Below are positions 1 through 7,416 of a stretch of DNA of 64,000 nucleotides, one piece after another (position 1 is the first letter of the stretch; every line of letters starts with the position of its first letter). Both the position numbers and the translations under genes were made by a program. The notes beneath the pieces are model-generated. The model was not told where the DNA came from and made no database searches. It saw only the letters and a program-made list of their open reading frames with translations. The stretch comes from JAYOEY01 sp038120295 (GTDB taxonomy: Bacteria; Pseudomonadota; Alphaproteobacteria; MPNO01; UBA2964), in assembly GCA_038120295.1 (NCBI GenBank), contig JAYOLL010000008.1, forward strand, positions 1-64,000, read 5' to 3'.

Positions 1-64
1 ACTGGTCTTGAAAACCAGCAGGCGTGCAAGCGTCTCGTGGGTTCGAATCCCACCCCGTCCGCCA
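1..64 (+). tRNA. tRNA-Ser(UGA), 5' end outside the window
   Basis: The window opens inside the anticodon arm: stem ctggt (2-6), loop with anticodon TGA at 9-11, closing stem accag (14-18). A long variable arm (20-35, stem aggcg/cgtct) marks a class II tRNA. The T arm is gtggg (37-41), loop ttcgaat, cccac (49-53). The 3' acceptor strand is 54-60, discriminator G is at 61 and an encoded CCA at 62-64. The long variable arm, G discriminator and UGA anticodon together give tRNA-Ser. The acceptor 5' strand and D arm lie before base 1. Confidence 0.93.
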
Positions 65-128
65 TCCTTCTTCCCTTTCGCGATTTCCGCCGGTTTACTA
101 CCCCTGAACTGAATTCAGGGAAGAGAGC

Positions 129-956
129 ATGACCGACATCAATTCCGACTCGCTGGACCGGGAAATCGAGGAAGAAGGACAGCGCATCCATCGCGATCAT
201 TTCAGACCGGGCGATACCGTCGTCGTCACCGGGGCGGCGCGCGGGTTCGGCCGGGCGATCGCGAGGCGTCTGGCGCGCGACGGGGCGAAAATCGCAGTCT
301 GGGATATCGAAGAGGATGATGCCGCCGAGACGGTTCGACAGTGCCGGGATGCCGGTGCACCGGACGTCGAATTCTTTCCCTGCGACATGGGCGATGCGGC
401 GAACATCGCCGACGCGTCCGCCGCCGTGCTGGAAAAATTCGGAACGGTCTATGCCGTCGTCAACAATGCCGGCATCCACCCTCGCTCCCCTGCCCTCACC
501 GTGCCGCTGGAGATGTGGAACAGAACACTGGCGGTCAACCTGACCGGATCGTTTCTGACAGCCCAGGCTTTTGCACCGTCGATGATCGAGGGCGGCCGCG
601 GGTCGATTATCAACCTCGCCTCGGGCCGCGCCATCCAGGGTGCGAAGATGGGCATCCATTACGCGGCGTCGAAGGCCGGCATCATCGCCATGACCAAGAC
701 GCTGGCGCAGGAATGGGCGGAGCACGGCATCCGGGTCAACGCCATCATCCCTGGCGTGTCCGAAACGCGTCAGCCGATGGAAGCGCCGGGCGTGACGCTC
801 GAAAACCTGCGCGAACGCGGCAGGGGCGTACCGCTCGGCCGGGTGGGGCACCCTGACGACATCGCCGGCATGGTCGCCATGCTGCTAAGCGAGGATGCGG
901 CCTTCATGACCGGCCAGAGCGTCGCCATCAATGGCGGCGTGATCATGCTGCCCTGA
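129..956 (+). CDS. SDR family NAD(P)-dependent oxidoreductase
   Basis: A 275-residue classical short-chain dehydrogenase/reductase. It has the dinucleotide-binding TGAARGFG motif at residues 34-41, NNAG in the central strand and the catalytic Y-x3-K in HYAASK; the C-terminus INGG is also typical. An N-terminal extension of about 28 residues precedes the Rossmann fold. The ATG is preceded by aggga at 117-121. It oxidises or reduces an alcohol or ketone, but the substrate cannot be told from sequence. It stands alone between the tRNA and the convergent ridA-like gene, whose stop is 3 bases away, so no operon partner suggests a pathway. Confidence 0.9.
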   Translation: MTDINSDSLDREIEEEGQRIHRDHFRPGDTVVVTGAARGFGRAIARRLARDGAKIAVWDIEEDDAAETVRQCRDAGAPDVEFFPCDMGDAANIADASAAVLEKFGTVYAVVNNAGIHPRSPALTVPLEMWNRTLAVNLTGSFLTAQAFAPSMIEGGRGSIINLASGRAIQGAKMGIHYAASKAGIIAMTKTLAQEWAEHGIRVNAIIPGVSETRQPMEAPGVTLENLRERGRGVPLGRVGHPDDIAGMVAMLLSEDAAFMTGQSVAINGGVIMLP

Positions 957-959
957 AGT

Positions 960-1397
960 TCAGCGACCGATTGCGGCGTCCGCGTCGATCTCGATCATCG
1001 CGCCGGGGCGGATGATGCCAGAAATCTGGACGAGCGTGCTGGCCGGGCGGCTGTCGGGCGGGAAGACCTCGTTACGGGCCTCGTGGACCTGCTGCAGCAC
1101 CTCGGGCGATATATCTGTCACGTAGACCCTCACGCGGATGACATCCCTCATCTTCGCGCCCTCATGCTCCAGAACGCGCGCAATCCGGCGCAGGACCTGT
1201 CTAGTCTGCTCCAGCATCGTGTCGCCGACCAGATTGCCGTCATCGTCTATCGGCGTCTGGCCGGAAACATGCAGATAGACAACATCGCCCGTTTCGATCC
1301 GGACCGCGTCGCAGAACGCCGCCGCGGTGCCGGATTCCTCCAGCCCGCCGATTTTGCGCCCTTCCGTCGCCGACAGGTTCACATTCTTCCGTCGCAT
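960..1397 (-). CDS. RidA family (YjgF/YER057c/UK114) protein
   Basis: A 145-residue RidA-like protein. Canonical members hydrolyse reactive enamine/imine intermediates, and many relatives act in specific catabolic steps. The conserved core is visible as RVRVYVTDI, then SRPAST followed by VQISGIIRPGAMIEID, which carries the active-site arginine region. ATG at 1397 was chosen because it follows a strong ribosome-binding site (aaggagag on the minus strand) and gives the normal family length plus a short N-terminal extension; the reading frame stays open further upstream, inside gluQ. The start overlaps the 3' end of gluQ by 19 bases, implying translational coupling in a DUF952-gluQ-ridA operon. 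Confidence 0.85.
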   Translation of the reverse strand: MRRKNVNLSATEGRKIGGLEESGTAAAFCDAVRIETGDVVYLHVSGQTPIDDDGNLVGDTMLEQTRQVLRRIARVLEHEGAKMRDVIRVRVYVTDISPEVLQQVHEARNEVFPPDSRPASTLVQISGIIRPGAMIEIDADAAIGR

Positions 1398-2209
1398 ATC
1401 TCTCTCCTTATGTCCTCCGGCGTACGCCCGGCCTCGCGCAGCGCACGAAGCGTCAGCGATCTGTCCCGCTTGGCGTAGCGTTTGCCGTCCGCCCCGGTCA
1501 GCAGCCTGTGATGTTTCCATTCCGGGACGGGGAGACCGAGCAACGCCTGCAGCAGCCGGTGAATATCTGTCGCCGGCGCGAGGTCCTCTCCGCGCGTCAC
1601 CAGAGTAACGCACTGGAGGGCATCGTCGACGGTCACCGCCAGGTGATAGCTGGTCGGCGTGTCCTTCCGGGCCAGCACCACGTCGCCGAAACGCGCCGGG
1701 TCTGCCAGGACCTCTCCCCTGCCCTGCTCGGTCCAGGTCAGCCGCCCGACCCGTTCGCAGGCCTGTTCGACATCGAGCCGCAGGGCGTGGTTTTCGCCGG
1801 CGCCGATCCGCGCCCGCCGCTCCCCCGCCGACAGGTTCCGGCAGATACCCGGATAGACCGGCCCGTCGGGGCCTTGCGGCGCATCGCCCGCCCGCTCGAT
1901 CTCGCGCCTGATGTCGCTCCGCGTACAGAAACAGGGGTAAATCGCCCCCATGTCATCGAGCCGGTCGAGAGCGGCGCGGTAATCGTCGAAATGATCGCTC
2001 TGGCGGCGCACGGGTTGTTCCCATTCGAGCCCCAGCCATTCGAGGTCTTCGAAAATCGCCGTCTCGTATTCCGACCGGCAGCGGCCCCGGTCGATATCCT
2101 CGATCCGCAACAGGAAGCGGTCTCCCGCCTCCGCCGCCCGAAATGCCGAATAGGCATGGCCGAGATGAAGATACCCGGTCGGACTCGGCGCGAAGCGAGT
2201 AACCTCCAT
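1379..2209 (-). CDS. gluQ: glutamyl-Q tRNA(Asp) synthetase
   Basis: A 276-residue truncated glutamyl-tRNA synthetase paralogue. It activates glutamate and attaches it to the queuosine base at position 34 of tRNA-Asp rather than to a tRNA 3' end. FAPSPTGYLHLGHAYSA carries the HIGH-type motif (HLGH, residues 15-18), and YAKRDRS is the KMSKS-like loop. Zinc ligands match the E. coli YadB pattern: C93, C95, Y119 and C123. The anticodon-binding half of a normal GluRS is absent, as expected for this family. It is flanked by DUF952 upstream and RidA downstream on the same strand. Confidence 0.95.
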   Translation of the reverse strand: MEVTRFAPSPTGYLHLGHAYSAFRAAEAGDRFLLRIEDIDRGRCRSEYETAIFEDLEWLGLEWEQPVRRQSDHFDDYRAALDRLDDMGAIYPCFCTRSDIRREIERAGDAPQGPDGPVYPGICRNLSAGERRARIGAGENHALRLDVEQACERVGRLTWTEQGRGEVLADPARFGDVVLARKDTPTSYHLAVTVDDALQCVTLVTRGEDLAPATDIHRLLQALLGLPVPEWKHHRLLTGADGKRYAKRDRSLTLRALREAGRTPEDIRREICDGRM

Positions 2210-2212
2210 ATG

Positions 2213-2560
2213 TCAGACGTGGTCGGGAAAGACGTGCAGCCCGTCCTGACCAAGCGGCAACGGGTCGACGCGGATGGCCGCACCGACAGGCAGGTCGCTA
2301 TAGAGATGCGGGAACAGCGCGCCGCCGCGCGATTCTTCCCACTTGAGGACATCCCCGAGCGCCTCCGCATTCACCGTCAGCAACAGGAGCCCGTCCTGCC
2401 CCGCCCGGTGCTTCGCTGCGCTTTCCCTGATCTGGGACGCGGTCGAAAAATGAATAAACCCGTCGTCGCGATCCTGCGACGAACCCGGGTACGATCCGGA
2501 AGGCAAAGCGGCGCGCCACTCCTCCGCCCGGCACATATGGTAGATGATTGCGTCAGTCAT
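2213..2560 (-). CDS. DUF952 domain-containing protein
   Basis: A 115-residue protein matching the DUF952 family: an N-terminal IYHMC-RAEEW segment, the conserved DDGFIHFSTASQ stretch, a central KWEESRGGALFPHLY motif and a C-terminal HVFP. Members have an uncharacterised fold of about 110 residues, often described as related to glutathione S-transferase-like or ADP-ribosyltransferase folds. No catalytic role is established. The stop lies 3 bases upstream of the gluQ start, so the two are very likely co-transcribed. Confidence 0.85.
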   Translation of the reverse strand: MTDAIIYHMCRAEEWRAALPSGSYPGSSQDRDDGFIHFSTASQIRESAAKHRAGQDGLLLLTVNAEALGDVLKWEESRGGALFPHLYSDLPVGAAIRVDPLPLGQDGLHVFPDHV

Positions 2561-2626
2561 GGCGGCAGATTAGCAATCCCGCTAGAATTGCGCGACAGAC
2601 CTTTGGCCATGACTTAATCTGACCGA

Positions 2627-3802
2627 ATGACCGAGAACCTCACTCCCGCCGATCTGATTGAGCGCGCGCGCGAACTGGCGCCCGTTGTCGCCGAACGGGC
2701 CGAGCGCTGTGTCGAGCTGCGCCGACTGCCGCCCGAAACCGAAAAGGAATTCCGGGAAGCCGGTTTCTACAGATGCCTGCAGCCCCGGCGCTATGGCGGC
2801 CTCGAATTCGATTTCGGCCTCCATACCGAGCTCGCCATGGAAGTCGGCGCGGGTTGCGCGTCGAGCGGCTGGAATCTGGCAATCACCGCCTGCCACGGCT
2901 GGGTCATGGGCATGTTTCCCCAGCAGGCCCAGGACGACATCTGGGGCGACGATCAAACCACCACCATCAGCTCGTCCTTCCTGCCGCTGGGCAGGCCCGA
3001 GATCGAACGCGAAGATGGCGGCTGGCGGTTTTGCGCGCGTTACGGCTTCTCCAGCGGGTCGGATTACTGCCAGGCGGCGGTGGTGCAGGCAATGATGGAT
3101 TTCGGCGACGGGCCGGAACCCGCCTTCATTGTGGTGCCGCGCACCGATTACGAGGTCGCCGATAACTGGAACGCCAATGGCCTCGCCGGCACCGGCAGCC
3201 ACGACATCGTCTTCAGGGACGCTTTCATCCCCGATCACCGGGTGCTGCCGGTCAGCCAGACCAGGGGCGGCGCGACGCCGGGGTCGGTCGCCAATGACAG
3301 CCATATCTACCGGATCCCGATGTACGCGGCCTTCCCGTTCAATCTTGTCGGCCCGGCCATCGGCGCAGTCAGGGGCGCGCTCGATCATGTCGCTAACGGG
3401 CTGGCCGAACGCGTGACAATGACCGGCGTCAATCTGGCCCAGATGCAAAGCGCCCAGAACCGCATCGCCGAGGTCGCCGCCCGCGCGGAATCGGCCTGGT
3501 CGACACTGGTGCCGATCCGCGAGGAACTGAACCGCGATGCCCGAAACGGCGTCATTCCCGATATTCAGCGCCGGGTGCATTACCGGATGATGGTCGCCTA
3601 TGTCGGCCGGCTGTGCGTCGAGGCAATGGAACAGCTGTTCCCGCTGATCGGCGGACGCGGACTGGCCAGGGGCAACCCGGTCGAACGCGCCTGGCGCGAC
3701 GTCCACACCATCGCCCAGCATATCGGCATCAACTGGGACGTTCATTCCGGCGCCTATGGCGCAGTCAGGCTCGGCGGTGATTGCCCCGACCCCAAACTCT
3801 GA
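2627..3802 (+). CDS. flavin-dependent monooxygenase, acyl-CoA dehydrogenase fold (HsaA/HpaB-like)
   Basis: A 391-residue protein with the acyl-CoA dehydrogenase architecture: N-terminal helices, a central beta domain and a C-terminal four-helix domain. It lacks the catalytic glutamate context of true dehydrogenases and resembles the oxygenase component of two-component reduced-flavin monooxygenases such as HsaA. Visible landmarks are REAGFYRCLQPRRYGGLE, CASSGWNLA, SSFLPLGRPE and FSSGSDY near the flavin site, and GGRGLARGNPVERAWRD near the C-terminus. It would hydroxylate an aromatic substrate using FADH2 or FMNH2 from a separate reductase, which is not in the window. The LigAB-type ring-cleavage dioxygenase downstream fits hydroxylation followed by meta-cleavage. 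Confidence 0.82.
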   Translation: MTENLTPADLIERARELAPVVAERAERCVELRRLPPETEKEFREAGFYRCLQPRRYGGLEFDFGLHTELAMEVGAGCASSGWNLAITACHGWVMGMFPQQAQDDIWGDDQTTTISSSFLPLGRPEIEREDGGWRFCARYGFSSGSDYCQAAVVQAMMDFGDGPEPAFIVVPRTDYEVADNWNANGLAGTGSHDIVFRDAFIPDHRVLPVSQTRGGATPGSVANDSHIYRIPMYAAFPFNLVGPAIGAVRGALDHVANGLAERVTMTGVNLAQMQSAQNRIAEVAARAESAWSTLVPIREELNRDARNGVIPDIQRRVHYRMMVAYVGRLCVEAMEQLFPLIGGRGLARGNPVERAWRDVHTIAQHIGINWDVHSGAYGAVRLGGDCPDPKL

Positions 3803-3813
3803 AGAAGAAGAAA

Positions 3814-4158
3814 ATGCCTCCGAAAAACAATCCGCTCAAACTGAACTCGCTGCAGCTCCGTACGCTGACGATTTTCCAGCAGCTCGCCCGATATCCCGAA
3901 AGTTCGACGAAGAACGAGCAGACCGGCGAGGTGATGATCACCAACATCCCCCGCCCGCACGGCAACCACTTCCATTGCGGCGACGCGGTCGTGGCATCGA
4001 AGGATGCAACTGGCCTTAAAAACGAAGCTGTCTACAAGGCGCTCGAACGCAAGGGGCTGGCCCGCTCCTTCTTTCCGCTCGGTATCGCCCTGACGCCGGA
4101 TGGCGTCTCCTACGAAACCGGGGTTGCCGACAAAATCCTGCACCGGAGCGATCACTGA
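3814..4158 (+). CDS. uncharacterised small protein linked to LigAB
   Basis: A 114-residue basic soluble protein of unknown function. ATG at 3814 is preferred over the in-frame ATG at 3781 because it follows the purine-rich gaagaagaagaaa and does not overlap the preceding gene. Landmarks are PLKLNSLQLRTLTIFQ, the histidine cluster PRPHGNHFHCGDAVVA, and a C-terminal half reading ATGLKNEAVYKALERKGL then LTPDGVSYETG, which looks like a small winged-helix or substrate-binding module. It resembles uncharacterised alphaproteobacterial proteins. It lies 2 bases from the ligAB-like gene and may be an accessory or regulator of that enzyme. I do not recognise a function. Confidence 0.7.
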   Translation: MPPKNNPLKLNSLQLRTLTIFQQLARYPESSTKNEQTGEVMITNIPRPHGNHFHCGDAVVASKDATGLKNEAVYKALERKGLARSFFPLGIALTPDGVSYETGVADKILHRSDH

Positions 4159-4160
4159 AC

Positions 4161-5240
4161 ATGGCTGCAAAACATGAAACCGGAATCGTCGGCGGGGTCT
4201 TCATGGCCCATGCGCCGCAATTCTTCACCCTGCCCGACTCCGAAGACAAAGAGACCGTGGCGAAGGTCAAGCGCCTGGCCGCCGCCAACGGCAAGAAGCT
4301 CAAGGCGCTCAAGCCCGATGTATACGTGACGATCTCCAACGATCATGCCAACCAGTTCGTGCTGCATTGCGTACCGCCGTTCGCAATCCATCGTGGGAAG
4401 ACCGGCACGGGCACCTTCGCCGGCAGGAAGTTCGAACATCCGATCGCCAGCGACGAAGCGACCGAAACCATCCGCTATCTGTACGAGGAAGGGTTCGACG
4501 TTTCCTATACCTCCACTGCGGAAGTCGAATATTCGCTCGGTATTCCGCTGAATTTCCTCGGTGTCGACGGCCCGATCATGCCGCTGTTCGTCAATGCCTA
4601 TGTCCCGCCGCAGCCCCGGATGGAACGCTGCTATGCGCTGGGCCAGGCGATCAACCGGGCGCTCAAGGCCCAGGGGCTGCGCGCCGTCGTCATCGCATCC
4701 GGCGGCATGTCGCATTTCCCCGGCACCGAGCGCTATTCCAGTCCCGACCTCGAATTCGACCGAAAGGTCCTGGCTGAACTCGAAACCGGCAATCTCCGCT
4801 ACCTGCTCGCGCTCGACGAAAAGCGGATGGACGACACCGGCAATATCGAGCTCCGCTGCTGGGGTGTCGCCGCCGGCATGCTGGGGGAGCGCAAGCCGGA
4901 TACCGTTTCTCTGGACCCGAGCTGGCACCACAACTACGCCACGCTCGCCTGGTGGTCCCAGCCGAAAGGCAAAGAGAAACCTTTCGAACCGCACTATCCC
5001 GCCATCGCGCCGAACCGGCTGGATATTTCGGTCGCGCTGCACCGGCTTGCGAACGACGACGCCGAGCGCGCGAAATTCGTCGCCGACCCGAAGGCCTATG
5101 CGAAGACGCTGGATATTACCGCCGCGGAGAGAAAGGCGCTGCTCGCGCTCGACGACGCCGCGCTGGTCAAGCTCGGCGTCCACCCCTTCATGTCCTTCAT
5201 GGCCCGTCTGCAGATCGAGCGGGAGCGGAAGAAGGGCTAG
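4161..5240 (+). CDS. fused LigB-LigA type extradiol ring-cleavage dioxygenase
   Basis: A 359-residue class III extradiol dioxygenase. Residues 1-280 form a LigB catalytic domain with candidate iron ligands H17 (FMAHAPQF) and H62 (ISNDHANQF) and the active-site histidine region GGMSHFPG, matching the spacing of LigB. The last 65 residues (FVADPKAYAKTLDITAAERKALL..LGVHPF) resemble LigA, the small subunit of protocatechuate 4,5-dioxygenase, so both subunits are fused in one chain. It cleaves a catecholic ring adjacent to the diol using Fe(II) and O2; the exact substrate (protocatechuate, gallate or a related acid) is not determinable. It is the last gene of the 2627-5240 operon. Confidence 0.87.
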   Translation: MAAKHETGIVGGVFMAHAPQFFTLPDSEDKETVAKVKRLAAANGKKLKALKPDVYVTISNDHANQFVLHCVPPFAIHRGKTGTGTFAGRKFEHPIASDEATETIRYLYEEGFDVSYTSTAEVEYSLGIPLNFLGVDGPIMPLFVNAYVPPQPRMERCYALGQAINRALKAQGLRAVVIASGGMSHFPGTERYSSPDLEFDRKVLAELETGNLRYLLALDEKRMDDTGNIELRCWGVAAGMLGERKPDTVSLDPSWHHNYATLAWWSQPKGKEKPFEPHYPAIAPNRLDISVALHRLANDDAERAKFVADPKAYAKTLDITAAERKALLALDDAALVKLGVHPFMSFMARLQIERERKKG

Positions 5241-5276
5241 GTCTTAATCGCTTACCGGGTAGCGGCGCCGTCTTGA

Positions 5277-5807
5277 TTAAATCGGCAGTGCCATCGCTTC
5301 GAAGGCGGAGTCGCAGTTGATCAGGTTCACGCGTTTGAGCTTTATCCTGAAACTGTCGCCGTGCTTGATCAGCGTGTGATACTGACGGCCCGCGAAAAAT
5401 CTCTGAACGTCGAGCCGGTACTCCCCCATCAGGACCGATGAGCTTATCCGGTATTCCGTCGCGGCCCCGCCGATATCGTCGACAACGACATTCGAAATCA
5501 TATGCATGGTGCGCGACGGCGGCGTCTGGATATGAATACGAGGGTGGCGCAGCCGGTCGACCCGGGTCTTCATGAGTTGCCGATCGTCGAAAAACAGCGA
5601 AGCCGTCTGATAGGGCGATTCCTGATCGGGTGTCGACGGCACCCAGTAATGACCGTCCTCGGTAAAGAGTTCCATCCACTCCTCGAAGCGGCGCTCGTCG
5701 AGCAGGCGTCCTTCATGGATCAGGAACAGTTCGAACGGCTCGCGGTCGATGCCCTTCACCCCGCCCGGCGCGGCAGGAGCCGGTGTCTTGAACGCATCGC
5801 CATCCAT
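5277..5807 (-). CDS. aromatic-ring-hydroxylating dioxygenase beta subunit
   Basis: A 176-residue small subunit of a Rieske non-haem iron oxygenase, with the NTF2-like fold. Family features are FLIHEGRLLDERRFEEWMELFTEDGHYWVP near the N-terminus, HMISNVVV in the middle and GRQYHTLIKHGDSFRIKLKRVNLIN at the end. It has a structural role, holding the alpha3beta3 assembly together. ATG at 5807 shares a base with the TGA of the alpha subunit (TGATG), giving coupled translation and fixing this start over the longer open frame. Confidence 0.9.
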   Translation of the reverse strand: MDGDAFKTPAPAAPGGVKGIDREPFELFLIHEGRLLDERRFEEWMELFTEDGHYWVPSTPDQESPYQTASLFFDDRQLMKTRVDRLRHPRIHIQTPPSRTMHMISNVVVDDIGGAATEYRISSSVLMGEYRLDVQRFFAGRQYHTLIKHGDSFRIKLKRVNLINCDSAFEAMALPI

Positions 5808-7126
5808 CAGGCTGCCTCCTCGGACATGTAGCGCAGCCACGCCTTGTACTGGGCCCGGATCGCCATCTCGTGCATCGCGGACTCCATGTCGGCGTTGTAG
5901 TGGTTGTCGGCCTGTTCCTCGCCCAGCCCGCGCGAGATATCGACCCATTCGGATTTTTCGCTGGCGAGCCCCTGCTGGGTTCGGCGGAACGATTCCAGAT
6001 CGTCGGTCTGCACGAAGGACGCTGCGGAATGCGTCACGTTCAGAAGACGGATATTGCCGTAATTCATCTCGTCCGGCGCCCCCTTCAGCCGGACCGGATA
6101 GATCGTCACCTCGGTCAAATCGACGGCGACCGGCCGGATCACCCGGATATGGATGTTGAGCCCCATGATCGAGGTATTCGGATAGAGCAGAGAATTATGG
6201 AATTCCGGCGTCAGGATTTCCTTCGCCCGTTCCGCGCCGACCGCATCCGACAGCGACTTCACATAGGCATCGAACGCGGGGCTGGTGCGCCCCTTGTCGT
6301 TGAGCTGGGTGTTGCTGGTCCAGCCATGCCCGTAATCGACGACATAGGACCGGCGGCCTTTCCAGGCATCGGACGTGGCATCGCCCTTTTTCTTTTCCTT
6401 CGCCTCGTCGATAACCTTGGCGCCGGTGTCGTCGCCTTCACGGCGGGAGAACTGCTCGCCCTTCCTGTTGACCGTCGAGGCGTGGCTGAACGGTACGTGA
6501 TAGGAATCCAGCACGTTCTCGACCTGAAGCTTCCAGTTGCCGCGGAAAAAATAGCGGTGCTGGCCCGCGTCGAGCAGAATTTCGCCGTCAGGCGCGCGGT
6601 CCACCAAATCGTCGATATTGGCCTTCATCGGGCCGAGAAATTCATCGAAGGACGGTCCTTCGTCCGCCAGGCTGGCGAAGATGAAGCCCCGATAACGACC
6701 GATACGCGCCACCTTCTTCAGCCCAAAGCCCGACTTGTCGAAATTTTTTGCCGTGCCTTCCGGCATGGTGACGTCGATCAGCGAGCCATCCGTGTCGTAG
6801 GCCCAGCCGTGATAGAGACATACGAGGCTCTTCGCGTTGCCGCGTTCTTCCATGCAGACCTTCGGTCCGCGATGCGCGCAGCGATTGAGCAGCACCCGGG
6901 GTTCCCCGTCACGGTGACGGATCAGGATCACCGGGTGGCGGCCGATATCGGTTGTGATGTAATCCCCCTCGTTGGGAATCTGGCTGTCATGACCGACGAA
7001 AATCCAGGTGCGACCGAAAATGCGCTCCATTTCGAGCTCGAAGATGTCGGGATCCGTATAGACGCTGCGGTGAACGCGCCCCGGTTCGATAAGCCGGGCC
7101 AGCATGTCGGGCGTACCGTCAAACAT
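5807..7126 (-). CDS. aromatic-ring-hydroxylating dioxygenase alpha subunit (Rieske)
   Basis: The 439-residue catalytic subunit. The Rieske [2Fe-2S] cluster is bound by C83-x-H85 and C103-x2-H106. The mononuclear iron site shows D207-x2-H210-x4-H215 in DSYHVPFSH, aligning with D205, H208 and H213 of naphthalene dioxygenase. It adds O2 across an aromatic ring, or demethylates or monooxygenates depending on the subfamily. Ferredoxin and reductase genes, which such systems need, are not adjacent. It is co-transcribed with the beta subunit. The leader runs into the sequence gap at 7231, so the promoter is only partly visible. Confidence 0.93.
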   Translation of the reverse strand: MFDGTPDMLARLIEPGRVHRSVYTDPDIFELEMERIFGRTWIFVGHDSQIPNEGDYITTDIGRHPVILIRHRDGEPRVLLNRCAHRGPKVCMEERGNAKSLVCLYHGWAYDTDGSLIDVTMPEGTAKNFDKSGFGLKKVARIGRYRGFIFASLADEGPSFDEFLGPMKANIDDLVDRAPDGEILLDAGQHRYFFRGNWKLQVENVLDSYHVPFSHASTVNRKGEQFSRREGDDTGAKVIDEAKEKKKGDATSDAWKGRRSYVVDYGHGWTSNTQLNDKGRTSPAFDAYVKSLSDAVGAERAKEILTPEFHNSLLYPNTSIMGLNIHIRVIRPVAVDLTEVTIYPVRLKGAPDEMNYGNIRLLNVTHSAASFVQTDDLESFRRTQQGLASEKSEWVDISRGLGEEQADNHYNADMESAMHEMAIRAQYKAWLRYMSEEAA

Positions 7127-7416
7127 GGCGAATTTCCTTTAATTGGCGGATCGTCAGAGTCTGCCGTAGCGCCTATTGCCGGTCAAGCGAACCTCGGTCG
7201 GTTCTTAGTTTGATTCGCCAGTTTGATTCGNNNNNNNNNNNNNNNNNNNNNNNNNNNNNNNNNNNNNNNNNNNNNNNNNNNNNNNNNNNNNNNNNNNNNN
7301 NNNNNNNNNNNNNNNNNNNNNNNNNNNNNNAGTTTGATTCGCCAGTTTGATTCGAATGGCGGCTGGCTTATTGTGCCCGCAAAATTCCACAAATTGAGAC
7401 CGGCTGACCCCCGACC
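7127..7416. other. intergenic region with assembly gap and duplicated flanks
   Basis: This is the divergent promoter region between the Rieske alpha gene and the MFS gene. It contains exactly 100 N (7231-7330). The 24 bases before the gap (7207-7230, beginning agtttgattcgccagtttga) are identical to the 24 bases after it (7331-7354). Each copy is itself two 11-bp agtttgattcg units spaced 13 bp apart. This suggests overlapping contig ends scaffolded with a default gap. No gene is supported here. Confidence 0.9.

Noticed and set aside
1508..2617. 369-residue plus-strand open frame opposite gluQ and DUF952
   Set aside because: Arginine- and proline-rich translation with no motifs, entirely antisense to two clear genes.
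2582..3745. 387-residue minus-strand open frame opposite the flavin monooxygenase
   Set aside because: High-GC antisense shadow; the plus-strand frame has the family motifs.
5870..7213. 447-residue plus-strand open frame opposite the Rieske alpha gene
   Set aside because: Antisense to a gene with complete Rieske and iron ligands; no recognisable domain in the shadow.
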